This document shows, in pieces, positions 7,944 to 15,578 of a stretch of DNA of 34,673 nt. Made by a program: the position numbers and the translations under genes. The DNA lies in the NCBI RefSeq assembly GCF_004366815.1, contig NZ_SORI01000024.1:1-34673 (forward strand), given 5' to 3'. Positions within the stretch are counted from its first letter, which is position 1, and the number at the start of each line of letters is the position of its first letter. Origin of the DNA: Aminivibrio pyruvatiphilus. GTDB taxonomy: Bacteria; Synergistota; Synergistia; Synergistales; Aminobacteriaceae. The notes below the pieces were generated by a model, which was given only the letters and a program-made list of their open reading frames with translations, did not search any database and was not told where the DNA came from.

Positions 7944-9124
7944 AGAAAATACGTCTTTTTGTCATAGGTTGTACCGGAAGCGTCGGCAATTCCGTTCTTT
8001 CCGTATGCCGGACTTTCCCCGATTTTTTTGAAGTGCGCGCCCTGGCGGCCCATTCTTCCTATGCGGAAACCGCGAAGCTGGCCGGGGAATTTCGGGCCGA
8101 CCGGGTGGTGCTTTCCGACCCTGAAGCGGCGGCGGACCTCAGAAGATCCTTCGACGGCAGCCTGAAGGTGCTCGAAGGTGCTGAAGCCCTGGAGGAGACA
8201 GCTTCAAGCCCCGACATCGACCACGTGGTCGTGGCATCTTCAGGAACGGGAGCCATCGGCGCCCTCATGGCAGCCCTGAGGAGCGGCAAGGATGTATCCC
8301 TGGCCAACAAGGAGAGCATCGTGGCCGCGGGGCGGTGGGTACTCCCCCTGATCGGACGGGAAGGACAGCTCAGGCCTCTTGACAGCGAACACAATGCGGT
8401 GTGGCAATGTCTGGCGGGCAGAAACTCCTCTTCTGTTTCGCGTATCGTCCTCACGGCATCGGGGGGGCCTTTCCGCACCTTTTCCCAGGAAGAACTGGAG
8501 GTGGTGACGCCTTCCATGGCGGTGCGCCACCCTGTGTGGAGCATGGGAGCAAAGATCAGCGTGGACAGCGCCACGCTGATGAACAAGGGGATCGAGATCC
8601 TCGAGGCCATGACGCTCTTCTCTCTTCCCGCAGAGAGGGTAGACGCCGTGATATGCCCTGATTCCTTCGTCCACGGCATCGTGGAGTTCAGGGACGGATC
8701 ATTTCTCTTCTCAGCATCTTCTCCCGACATGCGCCTTCCCTGCGCTTCAGCCCTGTTTTATCCCGAAAGGAGCCCCTTCCCGCCCGTCCCGGTCCCTCTT
8801 TTGCAGGAGAGGACCATTTCCTTCCATCAGCCCGACGAACAGCGTTTTCCCTCACTTCGTCTCGCAAAGGAAGCCGCCCGTAAGGGAGGGGCTTTCCCGG
8901 CCCTCCTGGTGGGGGCCGATGAGGTGGCTGTGGACCGTTTCCTGGCCGGTGAGATCGGCTTTACCGGGATCCCCTCGGTGGTGGAATCGGTTCTTGAACA
9001 ATGGAACGGACCGGCGCCGGCTTCTCTCGCCGATGCCCTGTATATCCTGGACGAAGGAAGAAGACTGGCCGCTTCGGTTTGCCGGCGGCTGAAAATTTCC
9101 CGTCCCCCAAGGAGATCGATCTGA
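7940..9124 (+). CDS. dxr: 1-deoxy-D-xylulose 5-phosphate reductoisomerase
   Basis: Second step of the MEP isoprenoid pathway: NADPH-dependent rearrangement and reduction of DXP to MEP. The N-terminal Rossmann motif reads GCTGSVGNS at 10-18; the second residue is Cys where many homologues have Ser. LANKES lies at 121-126, and the metal-binding Asp148 and Glu150 are in LDSEHNAVWQCL. The flexible-loop and substrate segments HPVWSMGAKISVDSATLMNK and GIEILEA follow in order. The 394 residues match the usual length. It overlaps cdsA by four bases and abuts rseP directly. With dxs and ispG also in the window, the organism clearly relies on the MEP route. Confidence 0.96.
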   Translation: MKKIRLFVIGCTGSVGNSVLSVCRTFPDFFEVRALAAHSSYAETAKLAGEFRADRVVLSDPEAAADLRRSFDGSLKVLEGAEALEETASSPDIDHVVVASSGTGAIGALMAALRSGKDVSLANKESIVAAGRWVLPLIGREGQLRPLDSEHNAVWQCLAGRNSSSVSRIVLTASGGPFRTFSQEELEVVTPSMAVRHPVWSMGAKISVDSATLMNKGIEILEAMTLFSLPAERVDAVICPDSFVHGIVEFRDGSFLFSASSPDMRLPCASALFYPERSPFPPVPVPLLQERTISFHQPDEQRFPSLRLAKEAARKGGAFPALLVGADEVAVDRFLAGEIGFTGIPSVVESVLEQWNGPAPASLADALYILDEGRRLAASVCRRLKISRPPRRSI

Positions 9125-10159
9125 ATGGCGAGTCTGCTGTCTTTCCTTTTTGTCATAGGTATCTGCGTCGTGGTTCATGAATACGGACACTACATTACGG
9201 CACGGCTGTTCGATGTCCAGGTGCACGAGTTCGCCTTCGGCATGGGACCGGTACTCTTCCAGCGAAAGGGGAAGCACACCCTGTGGTCGGTCAGGGCATT
9301 TCCCGTGGGGGGGTTCGTCCGCCTGGCAGGGATGGAAGAAGAAAACGATGAAGAGACCGTCGAGCCGGGCAGGGCTTTCTACGACAAGGCTGCCTGGAAG
9401 AGGTTTCTTATTCTCGTGAACGGCTCCGTGGCCAATGTTCTGCTCGCTCTCCTCCTGACGGCTGTTTTTCTTACGGGGCACGGTGTGGTCAACCTCGAGG
9501 AAACGGTCATCGGAGAGGTCATGGAAGGGTACCCGGCCCAGGCGGCGGGAATCGTGCCGGGGGACCGGATACTCTCCGTCAACGGCACCCCTGTGGAGAC
9601 CTGGAGGGCCATGTCCACCGAAATCCGGCAGGAAGCCCCCAAAGGTTCCGTTCTCTTTTCCGTCCGCCGGGGGGGGGCGGTAATTTCCATATCCGCGGTG
9701 ATCCTTCCGGACAGGGAGCAGGGAATTCCACTTTTCGGAATCCGTCCCGGCATGAAACGGTTCCCCGTCGGGGAAGCCTTTTCCTCCGCCCTTTCGTACA
9801 CGGTGAATATGAGCGTGGAGATGATAAGGGGAATAATACGGTGGGTATCCGGAACCGAGAAGGTTGACGTCACCGGGCCCGTGGGGATTGCTTCCATGGC
9901 CGGCGAAGCGGCGAGGAAAGGACTGTGGACTTTTCTTTCCTTCCTGGCGCTCATCAACCTGAACCTGGGTCTTATAAACCTTCTTCCCTTTCCCGCCCTG
10001 GACGGGGGACGGCTCTTCTTCACCGCAGGGGAAATGGTTCTCAGGCGACGGCTTCCCCCGAAGATCGAGAATTACATTCACATGACCGGCTTTTTCCTCC
10101 TGATCACGCTCATACTCTACATCACGTGGCAGGATCTCCTTCGCCTGTTCCGGGGGTAG
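9125..10159 (+). CDS. rseP: RseP-type site-2 zinc metalloprotease (M50)
   Basis: Intramembrane protease that cleaves membrane-bound regulators, often anti-sigma factors, after a first cut outside. The zinc motif HEYGH lies at 18-22 inside the first hydrophobic helix. A single PDZ domain spans about 122-190, with the ligand loop near GYPAQAAGIVPGDRI. The second active-site motif LPFPALDGGR is at 287-296, with the metal-binding Asp at 293. Transmembrane spans are seen at about 4-20, 95-117, 265-290 and 320-340. At 344 residues it is the one-PDZ form, unlike E. coli RseP with two. Start immediately follows the dxr stop. The substrate is not known from this window; no sigma or anti-sigma gene is adjacent. 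Confidence 0.94.
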   Translation: MASLLSFLFVIGICVVVHEYGHYITARLFDVQVHEFAFGMGPVLFQRKGKHTLWSVRAFPVGGFVRLAGMEEENDEETVEPGRAFYDKAAWKRFLILVNGSVANVLLALLLTAVFLTGHGVVNLEETVIGEVMEGYPAQAAGIVPGDRILSVNGTPVETWRAMSTEIRQEAPKGSVLFSVRRGGAVISISAVILPDREQGIPLFGIRPGMKRFPVGEAFSSALSYTVNMSVEMIRGIIRWVSGTEKVDVTGPVGIASMAGEAARKGLWTFLSFLALINLNLGLINLLPFPALDGGRLFFTAGEMVLRRRLPPKIENYIHMTGFFLLITLILYITWQDLLRLFRG

Positions 10160-10163
10160 GATC

Positions 10164-11231
10164 ATGGCAGGAACGGTCATCATTGCCGGCCTTTCAATAG
10201 GAAGCGGCCATCCCGTGCGGGTGGAGAGCATGCTCAAGATACCCCTCTCCTCCAGGGAAGAGTGTCTCGAGCAGTGCCGTTCCCTTGCCTCCTCCGGCTG
10301 TGAGCTGATCCGGGCAGCCTTCCCCTCCCCGGATCTCGGAGGTGATCTTGCATGGCTGAACGAAAAATCACCTGTTCCTCTCATGGCGGACATCCATTTC
10401 GATCCCGCTCTTGCCCTGGCAGCCCTGGAGGCGGGAACGCCGTCCATCCGGATCAACCCGGGAAATATGGCCCGGGCCCGTCTCCGGGAGGTTGTCGCTT
10501 CTGCACAGGAGAAAAAGGCAGTCATACGGATAGGAGCCAACGGAGGATCACTGAATTCCGCCCAGCTGGAGAGAGCCGGCGGAGTCCGTTCTGACGCCCT
10601 CGCCGCGGCGGTGGAAGAACAGCTTCTGATTCTCATGGAGGAAGGGTTTGAGGATATAATATTGTCCGCCAAGTCCACTTCCGTCCATGAAACGGTCCGG
10701 GCAAACTCTCTTCTTGCCCTCAAATATCCGGGCTATCCCTTCCACATAGGAATCACCGAATCGGGATACGGACGGGACGGACTGGTGAAAAGCGCTGCGG
10801 GGCTGGCCCTGCTTCTCGGACAGGGGATAGGAAACACAATCCGCATCAGCCTCACCGAGTCTCCTCTCGAGGAAGTCCGGGCCGGATATTCCCTGCTCAG
10901 GGCCATGGACCTGAGGCAGAGGGGCGGAAGCCTTATTTCGTGCCCGACCTGCGGGCGGAAAAGGATCGAAGTCAGAAAGATCGCCGACCTGGTGACGCCC
11001 TGCCTGGAGAGTCTGCCTGACGGGGTGACCGTGGCCGTGATGGGCTGCGAAGTGAACGGGCCGCGGGAAGCCATGGACGCCGATTTCGGGATAGCCGGTT
11101 CTCCCCGGGGTGCGGTGGTTTTTTCGAAGGGGACTGTTTTGAAGGAAGTCCCCCTGGAGAGAGTGCCGGAACTGCTTGCCGGGATGGCTGAAGAAGCCTG
11201 CCGTTTGAAAGAAAAGCACGACAACCGATAA
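10164..11231 (+). CDS. ispG: 4-hydroxy-3-methylbut-2-en-1-yl diphosphate synthase IspG (GcpE)
   Basis: 4Fe-4S enzyme of the MEP pathway, reductively opening the cyclic diphosphate to HMBPP. The TIM-barrel half shows MADIHFDPALA at 74-84 and RINPGN at 96-101. The cluster ligands are Cys260 and Cys263 in SCPTCGR and Cys295 in MGCEVNGP. The key Glu302 is kept, but the usual glycine of NGPGEA is Arg301 here. The N-terminal VESM segment is also less conserved than normal. Length is 355 residues, the usual bacterial single-insert-free form. The ATG follows rseP by four bases. Function is confidently assigned; the Gly-to-Arg change next to the active-site Glu deserves a check. Confidence 0.94.
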   Translation: MAGTVIIAGLSIGSGHPVRVESMLKIPLSSREECLEQCRSLASSGCELIRAAFPSPDLGGDLAWLNEKSPVPLMADIHFDPALALAALEAGTPSIRINPGNMARARLREVVASAQEKKAVIRIGANGGSLNSAQLERAGGVRSDALAAAVEEQLLILMEEGFEDIILSAKSTSVHETVRANSLLALKYPGYPFHIGITESGYGRDGLVKSAAGLALLLGQGIGNTIRISLTESPLEEVRAGYSLLRAMDLRQRGGSLISCPTCGRKRIEVRKIADLVTPCLESLPDGVTVAVMGCEVNGPREAMDADFGIAGSPRGAVVFSKGTVLKEVPLERVPELLAGMAEEACRLKEKHDNR

Positions 11232-11267
11232 ACACATCTGGATAAAAGGGAAAGGGGAAAGAGTACA

Positions 11268-12218
11268 ATGCCGGTAAACCTGAAAGGAAAAAGCTTTCTC
11301 ACGCTGATGGATTTTTCGAAGGATGAAATTTATTACCTCCTCGACCTTGCTGCGGACCTGAAGGCGAAAAAGAGGGCGGGAATACGGGGCAATGCCCTTC
11401 AGGGCAAGAACATCGCGCTGCTGTTCGAAAAAGCGTCCACCCGTACCCGCTGCGCCTTTACCGTAGCCTGCATCGATGAGGGGGCCCACCCGGAATTTCT
11501 CGGCAAGAACGACATCCACCTCGGCGGGAAGGAAGATGTAAAGGACACCGCCAGGGTCCTCGGAAGGATGTTTGACGGCATAGAATACCGCGGCTTCAAG
11601 CAGTCCATGGTGGAAGAACTTGCGGAATACGCCGGGGTTCCCGTCTGGAACGGCCTCACCGACGTGGACCACCCGACCCAGATCCTCGCCGACTTCCTCA
11701 CCATACAGGAGAATTTCGGGCGGATCCTGAAGGGACTGCGTCTCGTGTATTGCGGCGACGGGCGGAACAACATGTCCAACGCCTTGATGATCGGATGCGC
11801 GAAGCTGGGAATGCATTACGTGATCGCCTCCCCGGCCTCTCTCTTTCCGGAGGCAGCCCTCCTGGAGCAGTGCAGGACAATAGCCGCTGCCTCCGGCGGC
11901 TCGGTCACGGTTTTCGAAGACCCCTTCGAGGCCGTGAAGGGAGCCGATGCGGTGTACACCGACGTCTGGGTTTCCATGGGCGAAGAGGAAAAGAAGAAGG
12001 AACGGGAAGCCCTCCTGAGACCCTACCAGGTTTCCATGGACCTCATGAAGGCCTCGGGAAAGGATGAAACCATATTCCTTCACTGCCTTCCCGCGGTCAA
12101 GGAGCAGGAAGTCACGGAAGAGGTGTTCGAGGCTCCCTTCTCAAAGGTATTCGATGAGGCGGAGAACAGGATGCATACCATAAAGGCGGTCATGGTCGCC
12201 ACCATCGGAAATCAGTAA
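11268..12218 (+). CDS. argF: Ornithine carbamoyltransferase
   Basis: Forms citrulline from ornithine and carbamoyl phosphate, or runs in reverse in arginine fermentation. The carbamoyl-phosphate loop STRTR is at 57-61, HPTQ at 135-138, the ornithine-side DVWVSMG near 232-238 and HCLPA at 272-276 with the active Cys273. The central segment [20 protein letters not shown] resembles the longer arcB/argI branch, so a catabolic role is possible, but no arcA or arcC is in the window to decide it. Length is 316 residues. It follows ispG by 36 bases with a purine-rich AAAGGGGAAAG site, and the small zinc-ribbon gene follows. No arginine-repressor operator was recognised. Confidence 0.93.
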   Translation: MPVNLKGKSFLTLMDFSKDEIYYLLDLAADLKAKKRAGIRGNALQGKNIALLFEKASTRTRCAFTVACIDEGAHPEFLGKNDIHLGGKEDVKDTARVLGRMFDGIEYRGFKQSMVEELAEYAGVPVWNGLTDVDHPTQILADFLTIQENFGRILKGLRLVYCGDGRNNMSNALMIGCAKLGMHYVIASPASLFPEAALLEQCRTIAAASGGSVTVFEDPFEAVKGADAVYTDVWVSMGEEEKKKEREALLRPYQVSMDLMKASGKDETIFLHCLPAVKEQEVTEEVFEAPFSKVFDEAENRMHTIKAVMVATIGNQ

Positions 12219-12243
12219 TTTTTCCGGCAAGGGGGTGAGAGGA

Positions 12244-12420
12244 ATGGAAAACACGCGGCTTTTCCGCTGCGCCTCCTGCGGAGAGGAGTTTCGCCTGGGA
12301 GAGGGAGAGCGTACTCTCCGCTGCCCTTCCTGCGGAAGCAAAGTGCTGATTCTTCTTGAGGGCGAAAGCCTGTCGAGGAGAAAGTGCGGAGGATGCTCGG
12401 GCGGTTCCTGTTCGACCTGA
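12244..12420 (+). CDS. Small zinc-ribbon protein with Cys/Gly-rich tail (58 aa)
   Basis: A tiny protein of unknown function. Two knuckles, CASCG at residues 9-13 and CPSCG at 29-33, form a complete zinc ribbon. A second cysteine group, CGGCSGGSC, sits at the extreme C-terminus. The middle GEGERTLR segment is charged. It resembles the FmdB/regulatory-type small ribbons in general layout but lacks enough sequence for a firm family call. The ATG is chosen because a GGGGGTGA site precedes it at good distance; a GTG nine bases upstream is possible and would add three residues. It is 25 bases after argF and just before a strong terminator, so it is the last gene of the operon. The codon bias matches its neighbours, which supports a real gene. 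Confidence 0.72.
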   Translation: MENTRLFRCASCGEEFRLGEGERTLRCPSCGSKVLILLEGESLSRRKCGGCSGGSCST

Positions 12421-12431
12421 GGGGGACGATG

Positions 12432-12459
12432 AAGGGCAGCCGGCGGCTGCCCTTTTTTT
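12432..12459 (+). terminator. Rho-independent terminator ending the argF/zinc-ribbon operon
   Basis: A perfect 10-bp stem (12432-12441 with 12445-12454) capped by a three-base loop leads into seven T. Its last bases overlap the nikR stop codon on the other strand. The reverse direction has only two T after the stem, so it mainly serves the + strand. Confidence 0.87.
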
Positions 12460-12865
12460 ACAAAATGGCGGAAATGGATATGTCGATGGTTTTGATTCCC
12501 CTGACCGAAGACAGGGCATCCTCAAAATTTTTGATGGTTCGTGCGTCTCCCTTCAGGACAATGCATTCCAGGCAGTTGTCATGGTCCACATGGACGTGGG
12601 TGGTGCAGATGATCGCCTCGCCGAAATCATGCTGCAGGGAAGTGAGGGATCCCGTGGCATCCTTGATGTGATGATCATACATGATGGTCACCGTGCCGAA
12701 AACGATGCCGTCCCCCCGGGACCACGTTTCCCTCGAAAGCCGTTCCCTGATGAGCTGCCGCAGGGCCTCGGACCTGTTCTGGAGTCCTTTGCCCCTGATG
12801 TAGAGGTCGAACTCCGACAGAAGCGACGCCGGAACGGCCACACCAAATCGAACGAGCGAATCCAT
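12458..12865 (-). CDS. nikR: Nickel-responsive transcriptional regulator NikR
   Basis: Ribbon-helix-helix repressor with a C-terminal ACT-like nickel-binding domain; on binding nickel it normally shuts off nickel uptake genes. Residues 1-47 form the DNA-binding ribbon and helices (VRFGVAVPASLL, then NRSEALRQLIRE). The high-affinity nickel site is complete with E. coli spacing: His79, His90, His92 and Cys98. Length is 135 residues, as expected. The start has an ideal AGGAGG site. It is transcribed alone, away from the nitrilase-like gene. No nickel transporter, hydrogenase or urease gene is in the window, so its targets lie elsewhere. I found no clear NikR palindrome in its own promoter region. 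Confidence 0.94.
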   Translation of the reverse strand: MDSLVRFGVAVPASLLSEFDLYIRGKGLQNRSEALRQLIRERLSRETWSRGDGIVFGTVTIMYDHHIKDATGSLTSLQHDFGEAIICTTHVHVDHDNCLECIVLKGDARTIKNFEDALSSVRGIKTIDISISAIL

Positions 12866-12897
12866 TGAAACCCCTCCTGTTCGTCATGTCTCCAGGG

Positions 12898-12905
12898 AGT
12901 ATAAT
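12898..12905. promoter_or_regulatory. Overlapping divergent -10 elements between nikR and the nitrilase-like gene
   Basis: A consensus TATAAT reads rightwards at 12900-12905, and TATACT reads leftwards from 12903 to 12898. Both lie at distances suited to transcription of the two flanking genes. Neither has a good -35. Overlap of the two would make the promoters mutually exclusive. Inferred from sequence only. Confidence 0.4.
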
Positions 12906-12938
12906 AAACTGAAATTCCCTGTTTGGGGGAGGATCTTT

Positions 12939-13559
12939 TTGGATAATATTTTCTGCGTCAGACTTCTGCCCGGCAAGGGACAAAAAGGGCCGGCCCTGGG
13001 AGCCGGCCGGAACGGTGAAGCATGCCTTGTCCTGTCCCGGGGAGGCACTGCCGTTTCTTCGTCAGACTTCCCTGAAGCCTGCGCCTTTCTCGGGCCTGAA
13101 GACGACGGCGCCGTTATTCTCCGGGATGATGGAGGAAACGTATTGCACAGGTACAGGGGGATGCACGGAAAAGGGACCGGGTCCGGTTTTGCCCTTTTTC
13201 CTCTGGGCCGGTTTCTCTGCGGTCTTGCCACGGGACCGGACCTGATGGTTCCGGAACATGCCCGGTGCCTGGCCCTTGCCGGAACGAACCTGCTCCTGGC
13301 CTTCCTTCTCCCCGGGGAGAGCGGTCAGGCTCCCTTCGAAGCCGTTGCAAGAACCCGGGCTGCAGAAAACCGCATGTTCGTGATTCTGGCGGATTGTTCC
13401 GCTCGGCCTGCAGCCTTCGGTCCTGACGGGAGGGACGTGCTTTCGGTCCCCGCGGGGAACGGAGGGGCAGAATTCCGCCTTTCCGGGGATCTTCTTTCTC
13501 AGGTCGGGCACGAGCAGGTCAGGAGAAAGGATCTCTATTATTCCCTTACGGCCCTATGA
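12939..13559 (+). CDS. Degenerate nitrilase/carbon-nitrogen hydrolase-like protein, probably catalytically inactive
   Basis: The C-terminal two thirds follow the nitrilase superfamily: VLHRYRGMH at 68-76 (usual YRKxH), then VPEHARCLALAGTNLLL at 104-120, FEAVARTRAAENRMFVILAD at 133-152 and RRKDLYYSL near the end. The catalytic Lys is replaced by Gly73. The catalytic Cys of the CYDxxFPE motif aligns with Gly99 in TGPDLMVPE. The N-terminal part carrying the catalytic Glu is shortened and uncertain. At 206 residues it is well below the usual 260-280. The frame is intact, its codon use matches neighbours and it has a GGGGGAGGA site before a TTG start, so it looks like a maintained non-enzyme rather than a pseudogene. 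Family call by eye; inactivity inferred. Confidence 0.62.
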   Translation: MDNIFCVRLLPGKGQKGPALGAGRNGEACLVLSRGGTAVSSSDFPEACAFLGPEDDGAVILRDDGGNVLHRYRGMHGKGTGSGFALFPLGRFLCGLATGPDLMVPEHARCLALAGTNLLLAFLLPGESGQAPFEAVARTRAAENRMFVILADCSARPAAFGPDGRDVLSVPAGNGGAEFRLSGDLLSQVGHEQVRRKDLYYSLTAL

Positions 13560-13573
13560 GCGGAGGCTCTCTG

Positions 13574-13582
13574 TGCTACAAT
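13574..13582 (+). promoter_or_regulatory. Possible extended -10 promoter upstream of yebC
   Basis: TG, one base and TACAAT form an extended -10 just after the stop of the nitrilase-like gene. No convincing -35 is present. If used, the transcript would begin near 13589 and the hairpin at 13598-13629 would lie in its leader. Confidence 0.35.
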
Positions 13583-13597
13583 ATCCAGGCGGTGAAG

Positions 13598-13639
13598 TCC
13601 TCCCGCCGGATTTTTTCCGGTGAGGAGGAGCGCCTTTTT
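13598..13639 (+). terminator. Terminator-like hairpin between nitrilase-like gene and yebC
   Basis: Bases 13598-13610 pair with 13616-13629, giving 13 base pairs with one bulged A and one G-U pair around a T5 loop. Five T follow at 13635-13639, a little further from the stem than is ideal. It may end the nitrilase-like transcript or act as an attenuator in the yebC leader. Confidence 0.5.
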
Positions 13640-13696
13640 CCTCCGGTTCCATGAAGCAGTGCAGTGATTCTTTTGATCTATAGAGGGGTGAGTTTC

Positions 13697-14449
13697 TTGT
13701 CCGGACATTCAAAATGGGCAAACATCAAGCACAGAAAAGCGGCACAGGATGCCAAGCGGGGCAATCTGTTCCAGAAACTCGTGAAGGCGGTTATCATCGC
13801 GGCCAAGGAGGGCGGCGGGGATCCCGCCATGAATATGCGCCTCAAGGCCGCCATTGACCGGGCAAAGGCGGCGAGTGTGCCGAATGACAACATCATAAGG
13901 GGCATCAAGAGAGGCACGGGAGAAATCGAGGGAGCCCAGTACGAGGAGATCACCTACGAAGCCTACGGCCCGAACGGAGTGGCCATCCTTATCGAAGTCC
14001 TGACGGACAACAGGAACCGGGCGGCTTCGGAAATACGGGCCCTGCTTACGAGAAACGGCGGTTCCCTCGGCGAGGCCGGCAGCGTTGCCTGGATGTTCGA
14101 GCGGAAGGGAACCATCGAAGTCGGCGGGAAGGATCTCGACGAGGAAGCCCTTATGACCGCCGCCCTTGAAGCCGGAGCGGAGGACCTCGAGCAGCAGGAA
14201 GAAGGCTATGCGGTCTACACCGATCCTGCGTCCCTTTCAGACGTAAGGGAAGCCCTGGAAAAGGCCGGCTATTCCATCGAACGGGCGGAAACGGAGATGG
14301 TCCCCAAGAACACGGTCCAGATCAGCGACCCGGAGAAGGCACGAAAGGTGCTGCGGCTCATGGACCTTCTCGAGGAGAACGACGACACCCAGAATGTCTA
14401 CGGGAATTTCGACATTCCCGATGTAATTATGGAAAGCCTGGAAGGATAG
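13697..14449 (+). CDS. yebC: YebC/PmpR family translation/transcription regulator
   Basis: Conserved YebC family protein. Members have been reported as DNA-binding transcription regulators and, more recently, as ribosome-associated factors easing translation of difficult proline stretches. The canonical N-terminus SGHSKWANIKHRKAAQDAKR is complete from residue 2. DNNIIRGIKRGTG, YEAYGPNGVA and NRNRAASEIR follow, and the C-terminus carries the MVPKNTV element. The TTG start is chosen because it gives the exact family N-terminus, has a GAGGGGTGAG site six bases away, and yields 250 residues, the normal length; upstream in-frame codons add only unconserved residues. It heads the ruvC-ruvA-ruvB cluster, a common arrangement. 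Confidence 0.94.
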   Translation: MSGHSKWANIKHRKAAQDAKRGNLFQKLVKAVIIAAKEGGGDPAMNMRLKAAIDRAKAASVPNDNIIRGIKRGTGEIEGAQYEEITYEAYGPNGVAILIEVLTDNRNRAASEIRALLTRNGGSLGEAGSVAWMFERKGTIEVGGKDLDEEALMTAALEAGAEDLEQQEEGYAVYTDPASLSDVREALEKAGYSIERAETEMVPKNTVQISDPEKARKVLRLMDLLEENDDTQNVYGNFDIPDVIMESLEG

Positions 14450-14459
14450 AGAAAGACCA

Positions 14460-14987
14460 TTGCTCAAATGTATCGGCATTGATCCCGGACTGGGAAGGAT
14501 GGGTTTTGCTTCGGTGCTCCGAGAGGGACATGTTTTTCGCTCCCTTTCCTACGGCTGTATCGAGACCCCTCCCGGCGAAACCATCCCTGTCCGTCTGAAT
14601 ATGATCTATGAAAAACTCGGGGAGCAGATTGAGTGCTGCTCCCCGGATTTTATGTCGGTGGAAAAGCTCTTTTTCGGCAGAAACATCACCACGGCTGAGT
14701 ATGTCTGGCAGGCGAGGGGAGTGGCCCTCCTATTGGCCGCGAAGTACAGGCTTCCTGTCTTTGAACCGAAGCCGTCCCAGATCAAGCTGGCCGTCTGCGG
14801 CTACGGAACGGCGCCGAAGGAGCAGGTGCAGAAAATGGTCCAGCGCATCCTGAACCTGGACTGCATCCCGAAGCCCGACGATGCCGCCGATGCCATTGCC
14901 GCCGCCGTTACCGGCTTTTTCCTTTTTTCAGAGGAGAAAAGGACCGCTCCGTCAGGAGGACGTCATGCTGCGATTTCTTTCAGGTAA
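14460..14987 (+). CDS. ruvC: Holliday junction resolvase RuvC
   Basis: Endonuclease that cuts Holliday junctions symmetrically during recombination repair, acting with RuvA and RuvB. The RNase H-like acidic residues are present: Asp8 in IGIDPG, Glu68 in VEKLFF, and Asp141 and Asp144 in PDDAADA. The FFGRN and VWQARG segments that bind the junction are also seen. Length is 175 residues. The TTG start lies ten bases after the yebC stop, with only an AAGGATAGAGA purine run as ribosome-binding site. The 3' end overlaps ruvA by 23 bases, and the last ~20 residues are poorly conserved, a likely consequence of that overlap. Confidence 0.94.
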   Translation: MLKCIGIDPGLGRMGFASVLREGHVFRSLSYGCIETPPGETIPVRLNMIYEKLGEQIECCSPDFMSVEKLFFGRNITTAEYVWQARGVALLLAAKYRLPVFEPKPSQIKLAVCGYGTAPKEQVQKMVQRILNLDCIPKPDDAADAIAAAVTGFFLFSEEKRTAPSGGRHAAISFR

Positions 14988-15567
14988 GGTCGTTTCCGTT
15001 TCCGATGCACTGGTGGTTCTCGATGTGGCCGGATTCGGCTTTGAGCTTCTCTGCACCGGGAGAGCGGCCGCCATGTGCAGGGAAGGAGAGCAGGCCCTGC
15101 TGGTGACCCACCTCCAGTTTGCCGAGACAGGCCCCTCCCTGTTCGGTTTCGCCGACGAGCGGGAGCGGGGGCTCTTCCTGAAGCTCACCACGGTAAAGGG
15201 CGTGGGCGGGAAAATGGCCATGAACATACTCAAAGCCGCACCTGCGGACAGGGTGATCAACTGGATTGTTTCTTCGGATGTCGATTCTCTCGTAAAAATT
15301 CCGGGAATCGGCCGGAAGACTGCAGAAAGGCTCTGTTTCGAGATGCACCGCCATCTCGCTGGAGAGTTCGCCGATCCCGCCTTCGACGGAGTGTCCCATG
15401 AAGGACGGAGCCTTGACCTTGCCATGGAAGGCCTTCGCTCCCTCGGATTTTCCCAGGGTGATGTGGCGGCTGTTTTCAGGAAGCTGAAGAATGCGGGGGC
15501 AGTGGAAGAGGAATCCACGGCGGAGCAGCTCATCCGCATGGCCCTGAAAGAACTGAAGCGGAATTGA
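14965..15567 (+). CDS. ruvA: Holliday junction branch-migration protein RuvA
   Basis: Tetrameric junction-binding subunit that loads the RuvB motor. The N-terminal OB-fold begins MLRFLSGKVV, and two helix-hairpin-helix motifs follow, TVKGVGGKMAMNIL around 74-87 and IPGIGRKTAERL around 112-123. The C-terminal domain III, which contacts RuvB, ends in AEQLIRMALKEL. Length is 200 residues, typical. The ATG has an AGGAGGA site inside the ruvC reading frame. It is followed by ruvB after 11 bases, so the three genes are one operon. Confidence 0.95.
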   Translation: MLRFLSGKVVSVSDALVVLDVAGFGFELLCTGRAAAMCREGEQALLVTHLQFAETGPSLFGFADERERGLFLKLTTVKGVGGKMAMNILKAAPADRVINWIVSSDVDSLVKIPGIGRKTAERLCFEMHRHLAGEFADPAFDGVSHEGRSLDLAMEGLRSLGFSQGDVAAVFRKLKNAGAVEEESTAEQLIRMALKELKRN

Positions 15568-15578
15568 GGTGATTTCCT

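Noticed and set aside
8852..10723. 623-codon open frame on the minus strand
   Set aside because: It lies opposite dxr, rseP and ispG, which have unmistakable motifs. Long antisense frames are expected in GC-rich genes. Its product shows no family resemblance.
10548..12083. 511-codon minus-strand frame
   Set aside because: Antisense to ispG and argF; low-complexity product with no motif.
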